A stretch of DNA of 13,690 bases from CAYGFH01 sp964430295 (lineage in GTDB: Bacteria; Patescibacteriota; Microgenomatia; UBA10105; UBA927). Of the stretch, positions 5,621 through 13,527 are shown one piece after another. The first letter of the stretch is position 1. Each line of letters begins with the position of its first letter. Under the pieces are notes generated by a model, which was given only the letters and a program-made list of their open reading frames with translations, was not told where the DNA came from and did no database searches. A program made the position numbers and the translations under genes. The stretch spans positions 1-13,690 of the forward strand of contig CAYSEV010000038.1 of assembly GCA_964430295.1 (NCBI GenBank), written 5' to 3'.

Positions 5621-5727
5621 AAATATAGGGAAAACGAAAAGAAAGAAAAGATAAATATTTTTTGCGAGGCGTGAGCCACCACACATCCGATCGTAATTTA
5701 TGCGTGGGGAGAGTATAATTTGAACAT
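5621..5727 (+). repeat. leader/promoter segment duplicated after REP copies 4 and 6 (second copy)
   Basis: Near-copy of 3449-3553, including AAAGATAAATATTTTTTGCG, ACACATCCGATCGTAATTT and GGGGAGAGTATAAT. Here it precedes the restriction-associated operon, whereas the first copy precedes the split NERD gene. Confidence 0.8.
5714..5719 (+). promoter_or_regulatory. -10 box (TATAAT) of the restriction-modification operon
   Basis: A consensus TATAAT lies 8 nt before the ATG at 5728. The best -35 at 17 bp is TCGTAA, which is weak but conserved in the duplicate leader. This is probably the main promoter for the four-gene operon 5728-12223. Confidence 0.6.
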
Positions 5728-6723
5728 ATGGCGAATATTCTCGGCCTAAATAAGAAATATTCTTTGTATGATTTTGACTCAGAAAAAGAGTTTGAAGAAG
5801 CCGTTATTGAGCAGGCGGAACATTTGTTTGGTGTGGATGCTATTTACATAGACATAAAAAGAAAATTCGGTCAGAAAGATTCATATCTTTCCGGTATACC
5901 TGATGGATACTTACTAGATTTTTTTGATATTAAATCGCCTACATTATATTTTGTAGAAAATGAATTAAGCTCTCATGATGTCTATGGTCATATTACAGAA
6001 CAGTTGGCTCGTTTTTACGCGACAATGATATCTTCTCCTGCACAAATACGAAATAAGTTATTAGAAGTAATTAAAGCTGATGCATCTATTCAAAAAAGAA
6101 TACAAGATAAATTTTCATTGACAACATTCTCTAATATCGATGAGCTAATGATATATGTTACTGAGAAATCACAAATGAAGATTGTTGTTGCTATAAATGA
6201 AATAGAAGCTGATCTGAATTTAGGATTAAATATTTTTAAATCAAAGCCTGACACAGTTCTACTACAACGCTATCGTCACGAAAATGAACTGATGTATTAC
6301 TATGAACCGATGCGAGATGAAGTCTCAGTTTTGGAAGATGAAGAAGAACCTGTAAGAGAATCATTTCAACGTTCTGAATTTGACACAGTAGTTTGTGCAG
6401 CATTTCCAGAAGGGTTTCAGCATGCATATGTTGAAAACAATGCTTGGTGGGCAATACGTTTATCACAACAAGCAAGAGAGAAAATTAAATATCTAGCAAT
6501 TTATGAAAAATTACCAATTGCTTCTATAAGTAATATTGCAGAAGTAGATAGAATAGAACCATATAAAGACACGGGTAAATATATTTTATATTTAAAAAAT
6601 AAGAAAAAAATTTCTCCTATTCCATTGGATAAAAAGAAAAAAGGTGAAGCACCACAAGGTCCTCGATTTACAACGTATGAAAAAATCATAAATGCAAAAA
6701 GTGTAAATGAACTTTGGAGCTGA
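5728..6723 (+). CDS. PD-(D/E)xK-like protein heading the type I RM operon
   Basis: A 331-residue soluble protein. The N-terminal part resembles a restriction-endonuclease-like fold: an acidic helix (EKEFEEAVIEQAEHLFG), then GIPDGYLLDF (D59) and a strand YFVENELSSHD with E77 and E79 (an E-x-E variant of ExK), followed by HITEQLARF (88-96), which resembles the conserved Gln-containing helix of such nucleases. An acidic linker (VLEDEEEPVRE) separates a C-terminal part (about 214-331) with NAWWAIRLSQQAREKIKYLAIYEKLP and PQGPRFTTYEKIINAKS, which has a PUA/EVE-like look; that reading is tentative. The gene starts 8 nt after TATAAT and is 31 nt upstream of hsdR, so it may modulate or supplement the RM system. 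I cannot name the family exactly. Confidence 0.65.
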   Translation: MANILGLNKKYSLYDFDSEKEFEEAVIEQAEHLFGVDAIYIDIKRKFGQKDSYLSGIPDGYLLDFFDIKSPTLYFVENELSSHDVYGHITEQLARFYATMISSPAQIRNKLLEVIKADASIQKRIQDKFSLTTFSNIDELMIYVTEKSQMKIVVAINEIEADLNLGLNIFKSKPDTVLLQRYRHENELMYYYEPMRDEVSVLEDEEEPVRESFQRSEFDTVVCAAFPEGFQHAYVENNAWWAIRLSQQAREKIKYLAIYEKLPIASISNIAEVDRIEPYKDTGKYILYLKNKKKISPIPLDKKKKGEAPQGPRFTTYEKIINAKSVNELWS

Positions 6724-6754
6724 AGATAAAAATCTGCAAATTTAAATTATACAT

Positions 6755-9142
6755 ATGATGAATGAACAAGAAACACGAAGTAGATTGATTCGGCCACAAA
6801 TAGTAAATGCTGGGTGGCAAGATCATCAAATTAAGGAAGAGTTTTCATATACGAAAGGTAGAATTCATCTTGGTGGTAATACATGGCGTCGAGGTGATCG
6901 TAAAAAAGTAGATTTTTTACTTGAATATCAGCCAAATTTTCCTTTGGCAATTGTTGAAGCAAAAGAAGAGAATTGTGAACCGGAAAAAGGAATGCAGCAA
7001 GCATTAGGTTATGCTGAATCTCTTGATGTCCCATTTGTTTTTTCATCAAATGGTCATAAATTTCTTTTTCATGATAAGACAGGAATTTCTGGTAAAACTG
7101 AAACACTCTTAGAACCACAAAATTTTCCAGCTCCACTTCAAATGCATTCTTGGTATTTACAGTGGAAAGGGATAACTGACGAAAATTCTGACGTGTATTC
7201 AATTATTGATAGCAAATATTATTCTGATGATGAACGAAAACAACCTAGATATTTCCAACGCATAGCAATTAATAGAACAATTGAAGCCGTAGCAAGTGGT
7301 GTTAAACGATTACTTCTAGTAATGGCTACAGGTACAGGTAAAACATATACAGCTGGACAAATTATTTGGCGTTTATGGAAATCACGAGCAGCAAAACGCA
7401 TACTTGTACTAGCTGATAGAAATATCCTTGTAGATCAGGCACGCGTAAATGATTATCAACACTTCGGTGATGTGCTTACTAAAATTTCTAGACAAGACTT
7501 TTCAGATTTAGGTAAATTGCAGTCTTATGAAATATTTCTTTCTCTCTACCAGGCTATGGCTGGTGTTACAGAAGAAGAAAAATTATATAAGAAACTACCA
7601 AAAGACTTTTTTGATCTCATCATTGTTGACGAATGTCATAGAGGTAGTGCGGACGAAGATAGTGAATGGCATGAGATTTTGCAATATTTTAAAAATGCTA
7701 CACAAATTGGTATGACAGCAACACCAAAAGAAACAAAAGATGTAAGTTCTTCAAATTATTTCGGCGATCCAATTTATACCTATTCGTTGAAGCAAGGAAT
7801 AGATGATGGATTCCTTGCTCCTTATAAAGTGTTACGCATTATTTTAGATAATGATGTAGCAGGGTGGAGGCCAAGTGCAGGAACTGTTGATGATGAGGGT
7901 AACAATGTTCCAGATAAAATATATGATTTATCAGATATAAACGTTAAGGTCGTTTTTCCACAACGTGACCAATTGGTTGCGAAAAAGATTATAGAGTATA
8001 TGGAAGCAATTGGAGATATATATGCTAAAACAATCGTTTTTTGTCGAAGGGTCTCTCATGCAGAACGAATGCGAAGTGCCTTAGTCAATGCTGCCGGAAA
8101 ATTAGCAATTGATAATACTAAATATGTTGTGAGAATAACAGGAGATGATGAAGAGGGGAAAAAACAGTTGGATCCGTTTATAGATCCTGAGACAAGATAT
8201 CCGGTTATAGTGACCACATCGAAACTTATGACAACTGGTGTTGATGCTCAGACCTGCAAAATAATAGTTCTAGATAGTCCGATTGAAAATATGACTGAAT
8301 TCAAGCAAATTATTGGTAGAGGGACGCGAGTTCGTGAAGACCATGATAAAGCTTGGTTTAGTATTCTTGATTTTCAAGGTGCGACAAAGCTTTTTGCTGA
8401 TCCAAGTTTTGATGGTTTCGCGGAGAGAATTATGGAAACAGGTGAACAAGAGGATATACAGGAAGTTCTACAAACTCAGGATACTGTAGATGTTTCCATA
8501 GAAACTAAAGCCATAGAAGATGAATTGCTGTATAAAATTGCAAATACTGTTGATATAACATCACAAATTAGAGAACGTCCTCCAGTATATAAAATTAGTA
8601 GTGTTCCATATGCTGTACTAAAAGAAAAAGTGCAATATCTAGGTCATGATGGCAAGCTAATTACTGAATCTTTACAGGATTTTACTAAGAAAAATATTCG
8701 ATCTCATTATCCAACCCTTGAGAGTTTCTTTACTGCATGGCAGGAGGCAGAGAGAAGGCAGGCAATTATTGATGAAATAAATAATACAGGTATCCCACTT
8801 GAAGAATTACAACAACAAGTAGGGGCAGAATTTGATTTATTTGATCTTATTATGCATGTCGCTTACGATAAAAAAATGATGAAAAAAAATGCTAGAGCTG
8901 AATTAGTAAGACGAAGTAATTATTTAAATAAATATAGTGGAAAAGCAAAAGAAGTGGTTGATGCACTCATTACAAAATATGCAGACGCGGGATATAAAGA
9001 TTTAGAAGATATAAGAATACTCGCAATTGAACCGTTTAAATCTATCGGTAGCGATATGGAAATAGTTTCTTTATTTGGTGGAAAAGATGGGTATATGCAA
9101 ATGACGAATGACGTATTAGATTACATGTATTCGATTCAATAA
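6755..9142 (+). CDS. hsdR: type I restriction enzyme, R subunit (nuclease and translocase)
   Basis: The 795-residue protein has the order expected of HsdR. The N-terminal PD-(D/E)xK nuclease shows KKVDFLLEY (D53), AIVEAKEE (E68, K70) and a downstream QALGYA (Q82, Y86). The superfamily 2 motor follows: Walker A ATGTGKT (191-197), DECH box (292-295), motif III TATP (321-324) and motif VI QIIGRGTRVRED (518-529). A C-terminal helical domain (about 640-795) would dock to the methylase. The length matches the shorter EcoEI-like R subunits rather than the 1000-plus-residue EcoKI or EcoR124 type. All motor and nuclease residues are present, so it appears active. It lies 31 nt after the preceding gene and lacks an SD. 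A second in-frame ATG (6758) is an alternative start. Confidence 0.96.
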   Translation: MMNEQETRSRLIRPQIVNAGWQDHQIKEEFSYTKGRIHLGGNTWRRGDRKKVDFLLEYQPNFPLAIVEAKEENCEPEKGMQQALGYAESLDVPFVFSSNGHKFLFHDKTGISGKTETLLEPQNFPAPLQMHSWYLQWKGITDENSDVYSIIDSKYYSDDERKQPRYFQRIAINRTIEAVASGVKRLLLVMATGTGKTYTAGQIIWRLWKSRAAKRILVLADRNILVDQARVNDYQHFGDVLTKISRQDFSDLGKLQSYEIFLSLYQAMAGVTEEEKLYKKLPKDFFDLIIVDECHRGSADEDSEWHEILQYFKNATQIGMTATPKETKDVSSSNYFGDPIYTYSLKQGIDDGFLAPYKVLRIILDNDVAGWRPSAGTVDDEGNNVPDKIYDLSDINVKVVFPQRDQLVAKKIIEYMEAIGDIYAKTIVFCRRVSHAERMRSALVNAAGKLAIDNTKYVVRITGDDEEGKKQLDPFIDPETRYPVIVTTSKLMTTGVDAQTCKIIVLDSPIENMTEFKQIIGRGTRVREDHDKAWFSILDFQGATKLFADPSFDGFAERIMETGEQEDIQEVLQTQDTVDVSIETKAIEDELLYKIANTVDITSQIRERPPVYKISSVPYAVLKEKVQYLGHDGKLITESLQDFTKKNIRSHYPTLESFFTAWQEAERRQAIIDEINNTGIPLEELQQQVGAEFDLFDLIMHVAYDKKMMKKNARAELVRRSNYLNKYSGKAKEVVDALITKYADAGYKDLEDIRILAIEPFKSIGSDMEIVSLFGGKDGYMQMTNDVLDYMYSIQ

Positions 9143-9144
9143 AT

Positions 9145-10590
9145 ATGTTTTCACCCACAACCATAAAATCTATACAGGATATCATGCGTCAAGACGTTGG
9201 AGTTGATGGTGATGCGCAACGTCTATCACAATTAGTTTGGCTAATCTTTTTGAAAATTTTAAATGATGGAGATAAAATATTGGCGCTTCGAAGTAATACG
9301 TATAAACCCACTCTACCACTAGAATTGCAATGGGATACGTGGGCTGGACCAATGGATGGTTTGACGGGTGAAGCATTAACCGAATTTGTAAATAATACGT
9401 TAATTCCAAAGCTTCGAGATCTACCTAAAAATAATAATCCTCGGACTGATATGGTTCGGTCAGCATTTAAAGATGTATATAATGCTATGCGCAAAGGTAC
9501 ATTACTGCGGCAAGTTATTAATAAAGTAAATGAGATAGATTTCAATACTAAAGAAGACCGTCATCAATTTAATGAATTATACGAGCGAATGTTAAAAATG
9601 CTCCAAAGTGCCGGCAATTTTGGAGAAATGTATACTCCTCGAGCTTTAACTAAATTTATAGTACAAATGGTTGACCCACAAATTGGTGAGAAAATACTTG
9701 ATCCAGCAGTTGGTACGGGTGGATTTCTTGTCCACACTCTGGAACATCTTCGAGCAAAAGTCAAAACTATTGAGCAAGAAATAATAGTACAAAATAGCAT
9801 ATATGGAGTTGAGAAAAAACCTCTTCCGTTTATGTTGCTCTTAACCAATATGATGCTTCATGATATTGAATCTCCCATAAATATGAGGAGAGGTAATACA
9901 TTAGAGAGGCCACTTCGAGATTATGGTGAGCCAGACCGCGTAGATTGTATTGTCACGAATCCTCCCTTTGGTGGAACTGAAGAACCTGGAATTGAATCAA
10001 ATTTTCCACTCAAATTTAGAACCAGAGAGACTGCAGATTTATTTCTAGTACTTATAGTCCACTTGCTCAAGGAGGGGGGAAGAGCTGGGCTAGTTCTTCC
10101 TGATTCATTTTTGCAAGGAGAAACAGGGGTAAAACTAAATGTTAAAAAAGAAGTACTTGAGAAATGTAATCTCCATACAATTGTTAAGATCCCTAAAAAT
10201 GCATTTGCTCCATATACTCCAATTAGTACCAATTTACTTTTCTTCACTAAAGGAAAACCTACGGAAGAAATTTGGTTTTATGAGCATCCATATCCTAAAG
10301 GACGAAATAGTTACACAATGACGAATCCTATTTCGATAGAAGAATTTGTGCCCGAGAAAATGTGGTGGAACAACCGTGTGGAAAATGATCATGCTTGGAA
10401 AATATCTATGGATGACATAGTAAAAAATAACTATAATCTGGATTTCAAAAATCCAAATGCAAAAGTTGAGACTATAAAATCTCCTGACGTACTTTTAGCT
10501 GAATATCGACAGAAGAAAGATGAAGTGAATATAGTACTGGCAGAGATTAAAAAAGTATTAGAGGATGCATTGAAACATCATGGTTATTGA
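9145..10590 (+). CDS. hsdM: type I restriction-modification DNA methyltransferase, M subunit
   Basis: The 481-residue protein is an adenine-N6 methyltransferase. An N-terminal helical HsdM domain (about 1-150) is followed by FGEMYTPRALTKFIV (159-173), motif I DPAVGTGGF (186-194, SAM binding) and motif IV NPPFGG (272-277, catalytic). The C-terminal helical tail contacts HsdS. With HsdS it forms the M2S methylase that protects host DNA; with HsdR it forms the restriction complex. The ATG is only 2 nt after the hsdR stop and has no SD, so translation is probably coupled. The final 11 nt overlap hsdS. All catalytic residues are intact. Confidence 0.96.
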   Translation: MFSPTTIKSIQDIMRQDVGVDGDAQRLSQLVWLIFLKILNDGDKILALRSNTYKPTLPLELQWDTWAGPMDGLTGEALTEFVNNTLIPKLRDLPKNNNPRTDMVRSAFKDVYNAMRKGTLLRQVINKVNEIDFNTKEDRHQFNELYERMLKMLQSAGNFGEMYTPRALTKFIVQMVDPQIGEKILDPAVGTGGFLVHTLEHLRAKVKTIEQEIIVQNSIYGVEKKPLPFMLLLTNMMLHDIESPINMRRGNTLERPLRDYGEPDRVDCIVTNPPFGGTEEPGIESNFPLKFRTRETADLFLVLIVHLLKEGGRAGLVLPDSFLQGETGVKLNVKKEVLEKCNLHTIVKIPKNAFAPYTPISTNLLFFTKGKPTEEIWFYEHPYPKGRNSYTMTNPISIEEFVPEKMWWNNRVENDHAWKISMDDIVKNNYNLDFKNPNAKVETIKSPDVLLAEYRQKKDEVNIVLAEIKKVLEDALKHHGY

Positions 10591-12223
10591 AGATACAAAA
10601 ATAATCGCTGGCAACATTGAAGACTTCATTGATTTGCCAGATGGCATCAATAAGCTTCGAAAAGCAATACTCACACTTGCTATCTCCGGCGAGCTCGTGC
10701 CACAAGATCCAAAAGAAGGCACTGGGGAAGATCTCTATCAAAAAATTCTCGAAGAACGCATGAGTGACGCAAAAAATAATCGGGGAAAAATGTTAAAATT
10801 ACCACCAATTAAAGGAACTGAAGTTCCATTTGAAATACCAAAATCATGGAAATGGGTGCGATTAGGAGAAGTTTCTAAAATTATAGGTGGAGGAACCCCA
10901 AACTCTAGCATGGCTAAATATTATGCGGAACCTGGGTCTGATAATTCAATACCTTGGATAACCCCAGCTGATATGAGGAATAATAGCTCTTTATATGTTT
11001 CGCATGGCAAAAAAAATATTACTGAAGGTGGACTGAAATCATCGTCAGCAAGAATCCTACCTGTTGGGAGTGTCATTTTTTCTTCGAGAGCCCCAATTGG
11101 GTATGTTGGGATTGCATTTAATCCATTGACAACAAATCAAGGATTTAAATCTTGTATTCCTTATTCCCAAAATCCCGAATATTTATATTGGTATTTACTT
11201 CTTAGAGGCGAAGATATAAATCGAAGGGCATCTGGTATGACATTTAAAGAAATTTCAGGTGCTAAATTCTCCCTAGAAGTATTTTCAATGCCACCATTAG
11301 CAGAACAAAAGAGAATTGCTGAAAAAGTTAAAGAATTAATGAAAATAGTGGATATGCTTGAAATGAAAAAGAAAATGCGAGATGAGGTTCGTTCAAAACT
11401 AGCAATAAGTGCATTTCTTTCTCTTGGGAAAAGTGAATCGACAATTGCCCTTCATAATATGACCGAATTAATTAAAGATTTAAATGATGTAAAAGAACTA
11501 GAAAAAGCAATTCTTTCATTAGCAGTCTCAGGAAAACTTGTGCCTCAGGATCCGAAGGAAGGAACTGGTGAAGAACTTTATCAAAAAATATTAAATGAAC
11601 AAACAAAATTTGCATTTAAAACAGGGAAAAAAATAAATACTATATTATCCATTGAAGAGACCGATTTTGGATACGAAATTCCAAAATCTTGGAAAAGAGT
11701 GAGAATTGGAGATGTGTGTGCTGTTAATCCTCGAAACGATATTGAAAATGAAAAAGAAGTCTCATTTATCCCAATGCAGTGTATTGATTCAGACTGGGTC
11801 AACAATCCAATAGAAAAAGAAAAACGTATTTGGAAAAATGTTAAGAAAAATTTTACGCATATTGCAGATGGAGATGCAGTATTGGCAAAAGTGACTCCTT
11901 GTTTTGAAAATGGCAAGTCGGGTGTTGCAATGAATCTTACGAATGGATTTGCAGCAGGAACTACAGAGCTGCATGTATTTCGTCCATATAATAATACAAT
12001 TGATCCAAAATATTTGATTTCAATATTCAAATCGGCCTTATTTGTAAATAAAGCAGTTATAAAAATGACAGGCGTAGCCGGTCTTCAAAGAGTTCCTACA
12101 GCTTTTGTTTCATCATTTCTAATAGGACTGCCTCCACTTAAGGAACAGAAGCGCATTGTAAAAAGAATAGATGAACTTATGATCTTAACAAAAAAACTAA
12201 GAATATTAATAAAAATTGATTGA
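10580..12223 (+). CDS. hsdS: type I restriction-modification specificity subunit S
   Basis: The 547-residue protein has two target recognition domains and duplicated conserved regions. Region A occurs at 26-58 (LRKAILTLAISGELVPQDPKEG) and 307-339 (LEKAILSLAVSGKLVPQDPKEG). Each TRD opens with an IPKSWK(W/R)VR(L/I)G(E/D)V motif (86-98, 367-379) and closes with PPL(A/K)EQKRI (238-246, 518-526). Each TRD reads one half of a bipartite site; the target sequence cannot be inferred. The repeats are also similar at DNA level (about 10693-10740 and 11537-11580) and could allow TRD shuffling. The helical region after the second EQKRI is only about 22 residues, shorter than the matching region in the middle of the protein, so the C-terminus may be trimmed. 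The start overlaps hsdM by 11 nt. Confidence 0.95.
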   Translation: MVIEDTKIIAGNIEDFIDLPDGINKLRKAILTLAISGELVPQDPKEGTGEDLYQKILEERMSDAKNNRGKMLKLPPIKGTEVPFEIPKSWKWVRLGEVSKIIGGGTPNSSMAKYYAEPGSDNSIPWITPADMRNNSSLYVSHGKKNITEGGLKSSSARILPVGSVIFSSRAPIGYVGIAFNPLTTNQGFKSCIPYSQNPEYLYWYLLLRGEDINRRASGMTFKEISGAKFSLEVFSMPPLAEQKRIAEKVKELMKIVDMLEMKKKMRDEVRSKLAISAFLSLGKSESTIALHNMTELIKDLNDVKELEKAILSLAVSGKLVPQDPKEGTGEELYQKILNEQTKFAFKTGKKINTILSIEETDFGYEIPKSWKRVRIGDVCAVNPRNDIENEKEVSFIPMQCIDSDWVNNPIEKEKRIWKNVKKNFTHIADGDAVLAKVTPCFENGKSGVAMNLTNGFAAGTTELHVFRPYNNTIDPKYLISIFKSALFVNKAVIKMTGVAGLQRVPTAFVSSFLIGLPPLKEQKRIVKRIDELMILTKKLRILIKID

Positions 12224-12283
12224 TGAATGATTCTTGTACGAAAGAATGATCTTCAAAAAGCTGACGAGGCAATCGATCAGAGT

Positions 12284-12460
12284 TTAAGTCCGGTCGTAGA
12301 TCAAGGTGCCCAATGTATTGGATTTTACCCAATGTACTGAGTTAATTGCAGATTGTTTGGTCGTATAACCCTCACTATTTGCAACTATTTCACCATTGTT
12401 AGCTTTAAGCCTCCAACGATAATTACCACTAACATCTTTGTAAATTACAAAATATGCCAT
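12284..12460 (-). CDS. DUF1508/YegP-like small protein
   Basis: The minus strand encodes 58 residues beginning MAYFVIYKDVSGNYRWRLKA and continuing NNGEIVANSEGYTTKQSAIN, the signature of the DUF1508 (UPF0339, YegP-like) family: aromatic strand, LKAxNGE, SEGY and a helix leading to VK. It has a single repeat; longer family members have two. The molecular role of the family is not established. The start is decided by a strong SD 8 nt upstream, in contrast to the leaderless genes of the island. The gene is convergent with hsdS, whose stop lies 60 nt from its own, and marks the end of the island. Confidence 0.88.
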   Translation of the reverse strand: MAYFVIYKDVSGNYRWRLKANNGEIVANSEGYTTKQSAINSVHWVKSNTLGTLIYDRT

Positions 12461-12701
12461 ATCTATTTCACCTCCTTTCTTTATAAATGGAAGCTACTAC
12501 TGCCTCCCCACCATGAGGCATTAGTGTTAATGACCCAAGGAGGAGGGCTGAGATAGAATAACCAAAAATAAGGAGCAGAAGTGTCCTCGCCAGCTTATTA
12601 AAGAGCACGGATTGATTGTAAAACTTTTCGATCTAAAGTCAACAAAAAAATACTAAACAAAGTGAAATTTATCTATATGTCTGAAAATGATAGTAAGAAT
12701 A
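12461..12701. other. 241-bp intergenic stretch between two minus-strand genes
   Basis: It contains the DUF1508 RBS and, at 12501-12520, an inverted repeat TGCCTC-(8 nt)-GAGGCA that could form a hairpin in the 5' leader of that gene. An AT-rich inverted repeat at 12690-12705 (ATAGTA/TACTAT) overlaps the stop of the nuclease gene, and on the minus strand a T7 run follows further downstream. It is a weak terminator candidate at best. No open frame here looks real and no clear promoter for the DUF1508 gene was found. Confidence 0.4.
12468..12478 (-). promoter_or_regulatory. strong Shine-Dalgarno of the DUF1508 gene
   Basis: On the minus strand AAAGGAGGTGA is a near-perfect complement of the usual 16S rRNA 3' end, with about 8 nt between GGAGGTG and the ATG at 12460. 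It shows that the organism does use SD-led translation for some genes. Confidence 0.8.
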
Positions 12702-13376
12702 CTATTTACACTTAGTTCCCTTCACAAATCCTGCATCAATAGCCTCTTTTTCTGTACAGAACCATTGGTCTCCAAAGCTAAGCCAGACAACTGTCTGCGT
12801 ATAATTGGAGCATGAGGGCGTAAAGTAGTATCTGTCTTTTTTCGTTTCCCCGATATTTCCTTTTATGTTACACTTCTGATTTTTTGTCGGCTCCATCTGA
12901 TAACATGCATCACTAAACACACCGAGTTTCTGTTGCCTGGCATACGTGCTGGCTTCCAACAGCTCCGGAAAATCCTTTGTGCCGCGCATGAGAGTGACCA
13001 GTCCCTTTTTCATCATGGTTAGTTCGACAGACTCACCATCCACATACGTGTACCCCATGACACGATTAAATCCGCCGACCCGCAGATTTTTCAGCACCAC
13101 ATGTTTGCCTGATAGAAGTGAGTTGAGTTCTTCTTTTGCTTCTTTACCCATGCATCTGCCTTCCTCCGGTGCATCGACACTATACAAGCGAACAGTCTGT
13201 TTGTTTTCTATACGATACGTATCTCCATCCAATACCTCTATAACTTTCTCTCCACGGAGCATATTGAATGCGGTGACTGTAGAAAGGAGGGCGAGTGCTG
13301 CGGCGGTGACGCCGACAACGAGAGGAGTGCGATTTGTTTTTGCGGGTTTCGGTTTTCGGGAAGATTTGTTGGGCAT
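12702..13376 (-). CDS. membrane-anchored staphylococcal-nuclease-like protein with C-terminal sunset-like domain
   Basis: The 224-residue protein begins MPNKSSRKPKP, a basic cytoplasmic tail, followed by one membrane segment (about 17-39) that would put the rest outside the membrane. The SNase (thermonuclease) domain covers about 42-155. DGDTY gives D50 and D52, VRLYSVDAPEE gives R63, D68 and E71, and NRVMGY gives R105, matching the calcium-binding and catalytic residues of the family, so it should degrade DNA or RNA. The C-terminal part (169-224) has CNIKGNIG, YYFTPSC, QWFCTEKEAIDAGF and a final Cys, like the 'sunset' domain found at the ends of SNase proteins. The start was chosen because a TATATT box lies 6 nt upstream; two further in-frame ATGs at 13406 and 13391 are alternatives. 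A role in nucleotide scavenging from external DNA is an inference. Confidence 0.88.
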   Translation of the reverse strand: MPNKSSRKPKPAKTNRTPLVVGVTAAALALLSTVTAFNMLRGEKVIEVLDGDTYRIENKQTVRLYSVDAPEEGRCMGKEAKEELNSLLSGKHVVLKNLRVGGFNRVMGYTYVDGESVELTMMKKGLVTLMRGTKDFPELLEASTYARQQKLGVFSDACYQMEPTKNQKCNIKGNIGETKKDRYYFTPSCSNYTQTVVWLSFGDQWFCTEKEAIDAGFVKGTKCK

Positions 13377-13382
13377 ACTATC

Positions 13383-13388
13383 AATATA
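13383..13388 (-). promoter_or_regulatory. -10 box (TATATT) of the nuclease gene
   Basis: On the minus strand TATATT lies 6 nt before the ATG at 13376. Just upstream are three copies of ATGAAC at 7-bp period (13394-13413), which could be a binding site or a simple sequence repeat. No clear -35 is seen. Confidence 0.5.
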
Positions 13389-13489
13389 CATCAGTTCATA
13401 GTTCATGGTTCATAGGTCTGAGTTCAGCTCGAACATGAGTTGAAGATATTCAATAATCAAATCTATTCTTCAGTCAGTACACACATCGC

Positions 13490-13517
13490 TTGCATACGAA
13501 AAATATCGTACTATAGT
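13490..13517 (+). promoter_or_regulatory. promoter TTGCAT-16-TATAGT for the gene at the right edge
   Basis: This is the best sigma-70-like promoter in the window: TTGCAT at 13490-13495, a 16-bp spacer, and TATAGT at 13512-13517. It is divergent from the nuclease promoter. The expected transcription start is near 13524. Confidence 0.6.
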
Positions 13518-13527
13518 GATGGAGGGT

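Noticed and set aside
12224..12343. Short plus-strand open frame after hsdS, possibly a lost HsdS tail
   Set aside because: It reads through two stops, shows no similarity to the HsdS helical region, and overlaps the well-supported DUF1508 gene on the other strand.
12353..12556. 67-residue plus-strand frame
   Set aside because: It is antisense to the DUF1508 gene, has no RBS or promoter and a composition typical of a shadow frame.
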